A stretch of DNA of 64,000 nt, from assembly GCA_040902425.1 (NCBI GenBank), contig JBBDXI010000028.1, forward strand, positions 1-64,000, given 5' to 3'. The notes beneath the pieces are model-generated. The model saw only the letters and a list, made by a program, of their open reading frames with translations, did no database searches and was not told where the DNA came from. The DNA is from JBBDXI01 sp040902425. GTDB lineage: Bacteria > Planctomycetota > Phycisphaerae > Phycisphaerales > UBA1924. Positions within the stretch are counted from its first letter, which is position 1. Each line of letters starts with the position of its first letter. Made by a program: the position numbers and the translations under genes. Positions 26,701 through 33,681 of the stretch are shown one piece after another.

Positions 26701-26779
26701 GTGGGGATTCGCCCGAGATGGGCCGGGGTAGGATGTTCACCCCGCCTAGACCGATTCTACGGCTAGGCAAACGGTCGGG

Positions 26780-26810
26780 TTGACGGGTAATTCACTTTTG
26801 AGTAAAGTGA
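26780..26810 (+). promoter_or_regulatory. Promoter/operator-like site ahead of the toxin-like gene
   Basis: TTGACG (26780-26785), a 17-base spacer and TAAAGT (26803-26808). A perfect 7-bp inverted repeat TCACTTT-TGAGT-AAAGTGA (26792-26810) overlaps the -10 and could be an autoregulatory operator for the XRE protein. It also touches the proposed ATG, so either the promoter or the start codon assignment may be off. Confidence 0.4.
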
Positions 26811-27226
26811 TGGACTGGGTAACCGAAAGACTCCCCACGGACGGCAAGACGCCGGTTACTCGGCTGTGGATCAGCAAGCGTGCCCAGAAGGGCATGAACA
26901 AGGATGCTCCGACGACCTTTGACTCCCAGTTGGACCGGTGGCAGGCAAACGGATTCCCCACCTACCTCACGGTGTCGGTTCGAGCGGAGCCGTTTGGCAC
27001 CTGGAGGATCGGCCCTGGCGGGAACGAGTTTCGGCTTCTGGGGTTCTTCGAGTTCGGCAACCCGGACAAGGACCCCTTCATTGCGATTCTCGGAGGATGG
27101 AAGCCGCCCAGGAAGATCTATCAGCAGTGGTTCGTAGAAGTCGCAAGGGTTCGAGACACAAACGACTGGAGGCGCGTTGTTCCTCAGATGGACGTACAAG
27201 ACACCGCTCGCCGAGCGAGCCCGTGA
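26810..27226 (+). CDS. Putative RelE/HigB-like toxin
   Basis: The 138-residue protein starts MDWVTERLPTDGKTPV. Its C-terminal half, WRIGPGGNEFRLLGFFEFGN...FIAILGGWKPPRKIYQQWFVEVARVR, follows the RelE/HigB pattern (strand with R.LGFF, hydrophobic strand, Lys/Arg loop, final helix), the fold of ribosome-dependent mRNA interferases. It overlaps the next gene, which encodes an XRE-type DNA-binding protein, the usual HigBA order (toxin first). Resemblance is modest and activity unproven. A TTG at 26780 is an alternative start. Confidence 0.5.
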   Translation: MDWVTERLPTDGKTPVTRLWISKRAQKGMNKDAPTTFDSQLDRWQANGFPTYLTVSVRAEPFGTWRIGPGGNEFRLLGFFEFGNPDKDPFIAILGGWKPPRKIYQQWFVEVARVRDTNDWRRVVPQMDVQDTARRASP

Positions 27227-27698
27227 GTTCGCCCAGAGCGCCGCGTATTTGGCCTTTCAGCTCCGGCTCGATTTTGCAGACTTGATTCTCGCCGGATTGA
27301 AGCGCCGGAACCTGACCCAAAAGGACCTTGGTGGTCTGTGTGGCAGGGGCGAGTCGTTTATCAGCCGTTACGTCAACTCCAAGGGTAACTGCACCTTTGG
27401 GGTCGTCGCCCGAATTCTGTTCGCGCTGGGCATCCGGCCCAAGCTTGTTGACGCGGACGAATGGGAGGCGCTGCAACAGTTGAAAAAGCGGTCAATGGCC
27501 GCCTCTGGAGATGCCCATGCCCGAGTCGCCAGAATCGTCCACGCCGGAACGGAAGCCGAGGAACTCCAAGGCGAAGGATCAGCAGTCTCAGGGAGAAGCG
27601 CCGGAGTTACCGAGCACCACGCTGAATATTCCCGCAGTGACGAGGCCCGAGCTGCCTACCTTGTGGATCGATCATGTCCGTTTCTCGCAACGGATTAA
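27177..27698 (+). CDS. XRE-family helix-turn-helix protein, putative antitoxin
   Basis: The 173-residue protein has an HTH at about residues 38-85: LILAGLKRRNLTQKDLGGLC, then GRGESFISRYVNSKGNCTFG, with the turn and recognition helix of the XRE/HigA fold. The stretch after about residue 110 shares its DNA with the start of the next gene in another frame. TTG at 27177 overlaps the toxin-like gene by 50 bases. Likely role: repressor of its own operon and antidote (inference from layout). Confidence 0.6.
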   Translation: MFLRWTYKTPLAERAREFAQSAAYLAFQLRLDFADLILAGLKRRNLTQKDLGGLCGRGESFISRYVNSKGNCTFGVVARILFALGIRPKLVDADEWEALQQLKKRSMAASGDAHARVARIVHAGTEAEELQGEGSAVSGRSAGVTEHHAEYSRSDEARAAYLVDRSCPFLATD

Positions 27699-27906
27699 CT
27701 CGAAGTCGGGTAGGCATGTCTCGGTGGTCATGTCGTTTCATCATCTAACCCTTGAGGCGGACGAAAGCCCTGTATTCACAGAGGTCACCCGGATAGCCGT
27801 AAGCCCGGAACTCGCACGGAACATGGTGGATGCGATGTGCAAGAACGCCAACTACTACCCGACAAAGCCCGACGAACCAGAGAAGCCAACGGAGGGTGCC
27901 GCGTGA
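27511..27906 (+). CDS. DUF3467-like protein
   Basis: The 131-residue protein has a Pro/Ser/Lys-rich N-terminus and, from about residue 53, WIDHVRFSQRINSKSG, VSVVMSFHHLTLEADE, then TEVTRIAVSPELARNMVDAM, close to the DUF3467 pattern (RI.(M/V)SPE.AK.L...L..N...Y). Its function is unknown. The first ATG at 27511 overlaps the XRE gene by 188 bases; if real, this is a long out-of-frame overlap, otherwise translation starts further in. The stop lies two bases before the tRNA. Confidence 0.55.
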   Translation: MPMPESPESSTPERKPRNSKAKDQQSQGEAPELPSTTLNIPAVTRPELPTLWIDHVRFSQRINSKSGRHVSVVMSFHHLTLEADESPVFTEVTRIAVSPELARNMVDAMCKNANYYPTKPDEPEKPTEGAA

Positions 27907-27908
27907 GC

Positions 27909-27996
27909 GCCCCTGTGGTGAAACTGGTAGACGCGCCGCCCTTGGAAGGCGGTGGCAAGCGTGCTTGTCGTGCGGGTTCGATCCCCGTCGGGGGCA
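27909..27996 (+). tRNA. Class II tRNA with leucine-type body and UGG (Pro) anticodon
   Basis: A full cloverleaf can be drawn. Acceptor GCCCCTG/CGGGGGC (one G-U), D-arm GTG...CGC with a tRNA-Leu-like loop (AAACTGGTAGA), anticodon stem CCGCC/GGCGG and 7-base loop CTTGGAA, giving anticodon TGG at 27943-27945. The long variable arm has a 7-bp stem (GGCAAGC/GCTTGTC), the T-arm is GCGGG/CCCGT with loop TTCGATC, and the discriminator is A. CCA is not encoded. Variable arm, D-loop and A73 point to LeuRS; the anticodon reads proline CCA codons. Shifting the anticodon stem by one to give GGA breaks a pair. Confidence 0.85.
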
Positions 27997-28001
27997 TTGG
28001 G

Positions 28002-28007
28002 TAGACT
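28002..28007 (+). promoter_or_regulatory. TAGACT -10-like hexamer ahead of a 53-codon gene
   Basis: TAGACT ends six bases before the ATG at 28014, the same spacing seen at other probably leaderless genes in the window. A -35 would fall inside the tRNA's T-arm. Confidence 0.4.
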
Positions 28008-28013
28008 GATCCC

Positions 28014-28175
28014 ATGGCACAGAAGCCCACGCCCAGGGAGGGGACCGGCGGCGACCGCCTCAAGCTCAACGTCGATTGGGAGACGGCGGCCGAACGGCTG
28101 CTCCGGACCCCGCCGGGGTCCATCCCGAAGCGGGTGGTGAAGCCCCGCCCCCGCAAGCCCAAGCCGAAGGCCTGA
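28014..28175 (+). CDS. Small basic protein of unknown function (53 residues)
   Basis: The product begins MAQKPTPREGTGGDRLKLNV and ends KRVVKPRPRKPKPKA. The middle DWETAAERLLRTPPGS looks like a short helix, and the Lys/Arg/Pro-rich tail suggests nucleic acid contact, though no family is recognised. Coding support is the start near a -10-like box and a compositionally sensible peptide. It lies just inside the right end of the island. Confidence 0.45.
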   Translation: MAQKPTPREGTGGDRLKLNVDWETAAERLLRTPPGSIPKRVVKPRPRKPKPKA

Positions 28176-28217
28176 CGAACCCGCCCCGGACGGCTGGACT
28201 ACTGCTCACCAGCCGGT

Positions 28218-28239
28218 TTGATTCAGGTGCATACTTCCG
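28218..28239. repeat. Right terminal inverted repeat of the accessory island
   Basis: Complement of the left copy (21 of 22 positions). The 17 outermost bases are identical. It lies between the 53-codon gene and the 3' end of the prenyl synthase gene. Confidence 0.8.
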
Positions 28240-28300
28240 GATTGAAAGAACTGTAGGTCTGGCGGCGGGGGGTGGTGGGGGAGACCGCGCGGCCGGGGCT

Positions 28301-29245
28301 TCACTTTCGGCGTTCGGCGAGGAGGCGGCACAGGGATCGGAGGCCCTCGGCGTCGGGGCCGAGGGGCCGGAGCGCAGAGAGTGCTTCATCGTGCAGGCGG
28401 CGGACCTCGGCGCGGGAGCCCTTGAGGCCGAGGATGGAGGGATAGGTGAGCTTGCCCTGGGCCGCATCCTTGCCGGTCCGCTTTCCTGCGGTGTCGTGGT
28501 GGCTTTCGACGTCGAGAAGGTCGTCGATGATCTGGAACATGAGACCTACGCACTCGGCGTAACGCGTGATCGCGCTGAGGTGAGGGGAGCCTGAGGCACT
28601 GGCAGGCAGGACGCCTGCCCCACTGGTGAGCGGGACGCCTGAGGCACAGGCAGGCGGGAGGCCTGCCCCACTGGAGGCGCAGAGGGCGCCCATCCGGCAG
28701 GAGGCGCGGATGAGGGCGCCGGTCTTGTTGCGGTGGATCAGCTCCAGGCGCTCCCGGTCGGAGAGGCCGGGGGGCAGGCCGCCGAGCGTGTCGTAGACCT
28801 GCCCGGCGATCATGCCGGCGGTGGCGGCGGCGAGCTCGTCGACGAGGCGGCCCGCGAGGGCGGGACTGGGGGTGCGCCGGGCGAGGATGTCGAAGGCGAG
28901 CGCGTGGAGGGCATCGCCGGCGAGGATGGCCAGGGCCTCGCCGGAACGGATGTGGAGCGTGGGGCGGCCGCGACGGAGGTCGTCGTTATCGAGGGCGGGG
29001 AGGTCGTCGTGGATGAGGCTGAAGGCGTGGATGAACTCGACGGCGGCGGCGGCCGGGAGGCTGGCTTCGCCGGGGGACCCGACGGCCTCGCAGGCGTGCC
29101 AGGCGAGGGTGGGGCGGATGCGCTTTCCGCCGTCGAGGGCGTAGCGGAGGGCATCGAGGAGTGCGGGTGGGAAGGCGAGGTCGTCGAGGCAGGAGCGGAG
29201 GTAGGCCTCGATCTCCGGGAGGGGGTGTGACGGGTCGGGGATCAT
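28301..29245 (-). CDS. ispA: Polyprenyl (farnesyl/geranylgeranyl) diphosphate synthase
   Basis: The 314-residue enzyme has the first Asp-rich motif as IHDDLPALDNDDLRRG (DDxxxxD form), GEALAILAGDALHALAFDIL, and the second as FQIIDDLLDVE. It adds isopentenyl diphosphate to allylic diphosphates in the cytosol, downstream of dxs and ispH. Residues about 191-218 (SSGAGLPPACASGVPLTSGAG and on) are low-complexity sequence from palindromic repeat copies, between CRMGALCA and LSAITRYAECVG. The bacterial DDxxxxD motif fits FPP or GGPP synthase, so the symbol is provisional. ATG at 29245 is used; a GTG at 29269 would add eight residues. Confidence 0.88.
   Translation of the reverse strand: MIPDPSHPLPEIEAYLRSCLDDLAFPPALLDALRYALDGGKRIRPTLAWHACEAVGSPGEASLPAAAAVEFIHAFSLIHDDLPALDNDDLRRGRPTLHIRSGEALAILAGDALHALAFDILARRTPSPALAGRLVDELAAATAGMIAGQVYDTLGGLPPGLSDRERLELIHRNKTGALIRASCRMGALCASSGAGLPPACASGVPLTSGAGVLPASASGSPHLSAITRYAECVGLMFQIIDDLLDVESHHDTAGKRTGKDAAQGKLTYPSILGLKGSRAEVRRLHDEALSALRPLGPDAEGLRSLCRLLAERRK
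28591..28674. repeat. Palindromic element copies 5a-c (inside prenyl synthase gene)
   Basis: Three tandem degenerate units. GGCAGGC/GCCTGCC arms lie at 28601-28619, a partial CGGGACGCCTG unit at 28631-28641, and GGCAGGC/GCCTGCC arms at 28649-28667. The first and third end in the same GCCTGCCCCACTGG. It is translated without stops in the frame also used in the kinase copy (GAGVLPA versus GAGVPPA), which differs from the nadK/dxs frame. Confidence 0.8.
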
Positions 29246-29318
29246 GGGGATCGAGCGGACTGTCGGCACTGCTGCGCCCGAAGACGGGCGAGCAGTGGCA
29301 CCCGCCGCGCCCGATCGC

Positions 29319-29780
29319 TCAGGCCCTGCTCTCCTGGCTCCGCAGGAGCTCGTAGATCTCTGGGGCGGTCTGGGCGGCGTAGATGCGGTTGCGGAAGTCG
29401 TCCATGGTCATCAGGCGGCTGATGCGGGCGAGGGCCTGGATGTGGTCGCTGGTGCGGTCGGGCGGGCTGGCGAGGAGGACGATGAGCCGGACCGGCTGGG
29501 CGTCGATCGCCTGGAAATCCATGGGCTGGAGGGGCTTGCCGATGGCCATGGCGAGGGCGCTGAGGCCCGCCGACTTGCCGTGGGGGATGGCCAGGCCGTG
29601 GCCGATGCCGGTGGTGCGGGTCTGCTCGCGGGTCCAGACGGCCTCCTTGAGGCCCGGGGCATCGGCGACGCGGTTGTTGGCCGCGAGCAGGTCCACCAGC
29701 TCGTCGATGACGCCCTTTTTGTCGGAGGAGGCGAGCGGTGCCTTGATGGACTCGGGGGTGAGAATGTCGAGCAGATTCAT
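29319..29780 (-). CDS. PTS EIIA-type (PtsN-like) regulatory phosphocarrier
   Basis: The 153-residue protein starts MNLLDILTPESIKAPLAS and has TTGIGHGLAIPHGKSAGL, with the phospho-accepting His of fructose/nitrogen-type EIIA domains in IPHG (about residue 66), and DHIQALARISRL downstream. No sugar permease lies nearby, so a regulatory role is more likely than sugar uptake. ATG at 29780 follows GAGGATGGA; the frame is open upstream for 160 codons but that sequence is Ser/Pro-rich noise antisense to rsmB. Confidence 0.88.
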   Translation of the reverse strand: MNLLDILTPESIKAPLASSDKKGVIDELVDLLAANNRVADAPGLKEAVWTREQTRTTGIGHGLAIPHGKSAGLSALAMAIGKPLQPMDFQAIDAQPVRLIVLLASPPDRTSDHIQALARISRLMTMDDFRNRIYAAQTAPEIYELLRSQESRA

Positions 29781-29874
29781 TCCATCCTCGCCGGAGTCGC
29801 AACACAGGGGGCCGGGGCCCGCAGGGCAAGAGTGTACCCGGGCGGGGGCGCGACGGGGGCGGATGGGGGCAGGT

Positions 29875-31272
29875 TCACGCGCGTGCGAGGAGGGCGGCGT
29901 AGGAGCCGTCGTGGTACATCTTGGGGGCATCGCCGGGCAGGCCGGCGGGGAGCGAGAGGCGGGAGTGCTCGATCGTGAGTCCGAGGCGGCGGGCGGCATC
30001 CTGGGCCTGGAGCTCGTTCTCTTCGGCGTCGATGCTGCAGGTGGTGTAGAGGATGCGGCCGGCCGGGGCGAGGAGGGGCGCGGCCTGGTCGAGGATGCGG
30101 CGCTGGAGGTCGGCGAGGCGCTGGAGCTGGGCGTCCGAGCATCGGTACTTGGCCTCGATGCGTCGGGCGAGGACGCCGGTGTTGGAGCAGGGAACATCGA
30201 GGAGGACGAGGTCGGCGGCGGCGGCGGCGCGGGCGAGCAGGGCGCTGAAGGGGAGGGCGTCAACCCGCGCGTGGCCGCGCCAGGTGTCGGCGAGGGTCGC
30301 GAAGCGGGACTCGTCGATGTCGGTGGCGAGGATGCGGGCGGCGGGGAAGGCGGCGGCGAGCTGGCGGGTCTTGGTGCCCTGGCCGGCGCAGAGGTCCACG
30401 ATGGTGCGGGGCGTCAGGTGGCGCGAGTCGTCGATCGCGCGCGAGGAGGCGGGGTCCTGGACCCAGAGGTCGGTCCGGGCGCTGAGGAGGTCGGCCAGCG
30501 CAGCGCGGGGGCCGGTGAAGACGTGGTGGCCGGGGGCGGTGTGCGGCGCGAGCCCGCGCGGGAGGGGCAGCGCGGCGAAGGCGGTGTTGAGGATGGTTGG
30601 CGGGGCGGCGAGGCTGTGGAGGGCGAGGGATGCGGCGGTGTCCATCCCGTGCCCGGCCATCCATCGGTCGATGACCCAGCGCGGGTGGCTGGTGGCGGTG
30701 GCGAGGCGATCGGCGGGATCATCCGGGAGCGCCGCTTCCGTGAGGCGGCGGGCTCTCCCATCGCCGAGGGGGATGAGGTCGCGGTGGTCGGGCCAGCCGG
30801 CGGGCCTGGAGGACTCACCGGCGCGGAGGGCGGCCACCTTGCGCAGGACGGCGTTCACCAGGCCGCCCGCGCCGGGGCGGACCTCGCGCTTGGCGAGTTC
30901 GACGGACTCGTTCAGGGCCGCGTGGATGGGGATGCGGTCGAGGATCAATGCCTGGGCCGCGCCGGAGAGCAGGACCGCCTGCAGGGGCTGCTCGAGCGCG
31001 TCGAACGGCTGGCGGAGGAAGCCGGAGAGGAGGTGGCGGAGGGTGAGCCAGTGGCGGATGGAGGCGTCGTAGATGGCGTGGGCGAGGGCGGCGTCGCGGT
31101 CGGTGAGGCCGGCGGTCTCCGGGGCGGCGGGGAGGAGGTCCGGGAAGCGGGCGGCCTGCTCGGAGAGGGCGGCGGCGGCGGCCCAGCGGGCGGAGCGGGT
31201 GGGGTCCGGCGATCGTGGGGCGTGGCTTGCCCGGGGGGTTGCCCGTCCAGAAGATTCACGGGAGCCCGGCAC
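29875..31272 (-). CDS. rsmB: 16S rRNA (cytosine-C5-967) methyltransferase RsmB
   Basis: The 465-residue protein has an N-terminal NusB-like helical domain (about residues 28-160, FLRQPFDALEQPLQAVLLSGAA) and a C-terminal AdoMet domain with DLCAGQGTKTRQLA (motif I), LLDVPCSNTGVLARR (motif IV Cys) and ILYTTCSID (motif VI catalytic Cys). It methylates C967 of 16S rRNA by family. The start is GTG at 31272; TACACT on the minus strand (31278-31283) ends five bases before it, supporting a leaderless start. Confidence 0.9.
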   Translation of the reverse strand: MPGSRESSGRATPRASHAPRSPDPTRSARWAAAAALSEQAARFPDLLPAAPETAGLTDRDAALAHAIYDASIRHWLTLRHLLSGFLRQPFDALEQPLQAVLLSGAAQALILDRIPIHAALNESVELAKREVRPGAGGLVNAVLRKVAALRAGESSRPAGWPDHRDLIPLGDGRARRLTEAALPDDPADRLATATSHPRWVIDRWMAGHGMDTAASLALHSLAAPPTILNTAFAALPLPRGLAPHTAPGHHVFTGPRAALADLLSARTDLWVQDPASSRAIDDSRHLTPRTIVDLCAGQGTKTRQLAAAFPAARILATDIDESRFATLADTWRGHARVDALPFSALLARAAAAADLVLLDVPCSNTGVLARRIEAKYRCSDAQLQRLADLQRRILDQAAPLLAPAGRILYTTCSIDAEENELQAQDAARRLGLTIEHSRLSLPAGLPGDAPKMYHDGSYAALLARA

Positions 31273-31331
31273 GGGCCAGTGTAGTCGGCGCTGCGCCCCC
31301 CCTCGCTCCCCGCACGGACCTCCCGCCGCTC

Positions 31332-32939
31332 ATGCACCCCACAGCCACCGAGCCCGTGCCGGAGCCCGCCGAGGATGGGATGGTGCGCGCGGGCGCGCGG
31401 CCGCGGCGGCGCGGGTTCCTGACGGGGATGCGGGTGCGCAAGAAGGTGCTGATCCTGCACACGCTGTTCTCGATCGGGCTGGCGGCGATCCTGCTGGTGC
31501 CGCTGCGTCCGGCGATCACGGAGGTGGTGGAGCAGGCGGAGATCAGCGAGGCGCGGGTGCTGCTGCGGCTGGCGATGGCCCAGGGGGCGGAGGGCGCACC
31601 CTTCGAGTCGTTGGCGCCGGAGGCGAGCCTGCGCCGGGCGGCGGACCCCGCGTCGCTGGGGATCGTGGAGGGCGCGGTGTCGCAGGCGCGGGCGGCGCCC
31701 GGGAGGCCGGTCACGACGTTCCTGGAGTCGCGCGAGCCGGCGGCGGTCGCGTACATCCCGGGGGCGGGCGGGGGGGAGTTCTGGCTGATGCGGGTGAGCA
31801 TCCCCGAGGCGCGCCGGGCGGTGCTGCGGCTGTACGCGCTGACGGCGATCGCGCTGCTGGCGTTCTTCGGGCTGGTGGCGGCGGCGCTGGAGCTGTTCGT
31901 GCTTCCGCAGCACGTGTACGACCCGATCGGTCGGATGCTGGAGGCGGACCGGGCGGTGCAGGGCGGGGAGAAGGCGCGGGAGCTGATCGCGGAGAGCGCG
32001 ATCCCGGCGGATGAGCTGGGGGAGATCATGCGCTCGCGGAACCGGACGATCGTGGCGCTGCGGCGGCACGAGCGGGCGCTGGCGGAGGCGCTGGAGGAGC
32101 TGGGGCGGGTGGCGGGGGACCTGAAGCGGAAGAACCACCTGCTGGAGGCGGCGCGCCGGAACCTGGCGGATGCGGACCGGCTGGCGAGCTTCGGGGTGAT
32201 GTCGGCGGGGATCGCGCACGAGCTGAACACGCCGCTGGCGGTGGTGAAGGGGCTGGCGGAGAAGCTCAACGCCGACCCGGCGCGGCGGCTTCAGCCGGTT
32301 GAAGCGGCGCTGATGCTGCGGGTGGTGCGACGGCTGGAGCGGCTTGGGGAGAGCCTGCTGGACCTGGCGCGGGTGCGCCCGCCGGAGACGCGGCCCACGC
32401 TGGTGCGGGCGCTGGTGGAGGAGGCGGGGACGCTGGTGCGGCTGGACCGGGGGGCGGCGAGCATCGAGCTCGCGAACGCGGTCCCGGAGGACCTCTCGCT
32501 GGAGTGCGACGCGGACCGGATGATCCAGGTGCTGGTGAACCTGCTGCGGAACTCGGTGGATGCGATCCGGTCGGCGCGCCCGGGCCCGGGGCGGGTGGAG
32601 GTGGCGGCGGAGGTCTCGACGAAGGACGGGCGGGAGTGGGTGTCGATCACCGTCGCGGATGACGGGCCGGGGATCGACCCGGAGGTGCTCTCGCGCCTGT
32701 TCGAGCCGTTCGTGAGCCGGCGGCTGGATGCGCAGGGGACCGGGCTGGGGCTGGCGGTGTCGGAGGGGATCATCCGCGAGCACGGGGGCGTGCTGGTGGC
32801 GAGGAACCGGGCGGACGGGCCGGGGGCGGTGTTCGAGGTGCTCATGCCGGTGCGGGCGGTGCCGTATGCTGCGGCGGGCGCGGCGGCGGGCGCACCGGAT
32901 GAGCTTGGCGACGGGGCCGGAGGGAACGGGCAAGGATGA
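31332..32939 (+). CDS. Membrane sensor histidine kinase
   Basis: The 535-residue protein has a span near residues 33-52 (LILHTLFSIGLAAILLVPL), an extracytoplasmic sensor segment, a second span (LYALTAIALLAFFGLVAAAL), a HAMP-like linker, a coiled coil, the H-box GIAHELNTPLAVVKGL with phospho-accepting His296, and an ATPase domain with N-box VNLLRNSVDAI, G1 DDGPGIDPEV and G2 GTGLGLAVSEGII. It overlaps the response regulator start by four bases, so the two are a coupled two-component system. Signal unknown. Confidence 0.92.
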   Translation: MHPTATEPVPEPAEDGMVRAGARPRRRGFLTGMRVRKKVLILHTLFSIGLAAILLVPLRPAITEVVEQAEISEARVLLRLAMAQGAEGAPFESLAPEASLRRAADPASLGIVEGAVSQARAAPGRPVTTFLESREPAAVAYIPGAGGGEFWLMRVSIPEARRAVLRLYALTAIALLAFFGLVAAALELFVLPQHVYDPIGRMLEADRAVQGGEKARELIAESAIPADELGEIMRSRNRTIVALRRHERALAEALEELGRVAGDLKRKNHLLEAARRNLADADRLASFGVMSAGIAHELNTPLAVVKGLAEKLNADPARRLQPVEAALMLRVVRRLERLGESLLDLARVRPPETRPTLVRALVEEAGTLVRLDRGAASIELANAVPEDLSLECDADRMIQVLVNLLRNSVDAIRSARPGPGRVEVAAEVSTKDGREWVSITVADDGPGIDPEVLSRLFEPFVSRRLDAQGTGLGLAVSEGIIREHGGVLVARNRADGPGAVFEVLMPVRAVPYAAAGAAAGAPDELGDGAGGNGQG

Positions 32940-33592
32940 GCACCGGGGCGCGCGAGCAGGGGACGGCGGGCGCGGGCGACGAGGCGCCGGCGCCGGTGCT
33001 CTCGATCCTGGCGCTGGACGACGACGAGGATTTCCTGCAGTACATCCGCTCGGTGCTGGAGGCCGAGGGGCACGACGTGCGGGCGGTCTCGACGCCGGAG
33101 GCGTTCTTCCGGGGGGCGGAGGAGCGGCTGCCGGACATGGTGCTGCTGGACATCAAGATGGGGCGGCACGGGGGGGAGGAGGTGCTGGCGGAGATCCGCC
33201 GGCGCTGGAAGGGGCTGTGCGTGGTGGTGGTGACGGGGTACCCGTCGCTGGACAGCATGCGGCAGACCTTCAAGCAGGATGTGTTCGACTACCTGGCCAA
33301 GCCGTTCTCGCTGGCGGAGCTGCGGAGGGTGATCGCGCAGGCGGCGCTGGCGTTCAACCTGGGGCAGAGGCCGGAGGACCGGCTGCGGGCGGAGTTGGGT
33401 CGGCAGGTGCGGCTGGCGCGGACGGAGCGGGCGTGGACGCTGCGCGACCTCTCGGAGGCGTCGGGGGTGAGCGTGAGCCAGCTGAGCTCGATCGAGCGTG
33501 GCGCGCACCTGCCGAGCCTCGAGTCGCTCCTGGCGGTGGCGCGGGCGCTGGAGCGGGCGCCCTCGGCGTGGATGCACGCGGCGGGGTTCTGA
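32936..33592 (+). CDS. Response regulator with XRE-type HTH output domain
   Basis: The 218-residue protein has a receiver domain with LALDDDEDFL, phospho-accepting Asp72 in LLDIKM, VVVTGYPS and the conserved Lys in LAKPFS. The output domain (about residues 150-218) reads RLARTERAWTLRDLSEASG, then VSVSQLSSIERGAHLPSLES, a Cro/C1-type HTH, not the common OmpR, NarL or Fis kinds. It is expected to bind DNA in response to the upstream kinase. The unusual domain pairing is clear from sequence; the targets are not. Confidence 0.9.
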   Translation: MSTGAREQGTAGAGDEAPAPVLSILALDDDEDFLQYIRSVLEAEGHDVRAVSTPEAFFRGAEERLPDMVLLDIKMGRHGGEEVLAEIRRRWKGLCVVVVTGYPSLDSMRQTFKQDVFDYLAKPFSLAELRRVIAQAALAFNLGQRPEDRLRAELGRQVRLARTERAWTLRDLSEASGVSVSQLSSIERGAHLPSLESLLAVARALERAPSAWMHAAGF

Positions 33593-33681
33593 CGCGGGCC
33601 GAAGGGCGGCGGTCCCGGTTTGACTCTCCCATCGCGGGCCGCTTGACTTGGGTCTTGGCCTTCCCGCCACGCGAGCCCGCG

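Larger units (their letters stand above)
25118..28239. mobile_element. Accessory island between dxs and the prenyl synthase gene
   Basis: A 3.12-kb segment bounded by 22-bp inverted repeats. It carries a truncated DNA methyltransferase, a truncated ISXO2-type transposase, a toxin-like gene, an XRE regulator, a DUF3467-like gene, an odd tRNA and a 53-codon gene. Base composition is visibly less GC-rich than both flanks. The flanking genes are all isoprenoid/NADP housekeeping genes on the minus strand, so it appears to interrupt an ancestral operon. No intact recombinase is seen, so how it moved is unknown. Confidence 0.6.

Noticed and set aside
27940..27949. Reading the odd tRNA as Ser(GGA) by shifting the loop one base
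   Set aside because: The shifted anticodon stem would need a C-C pair, while the unshifted one has five Watson-Crick pairs and gives TGG.
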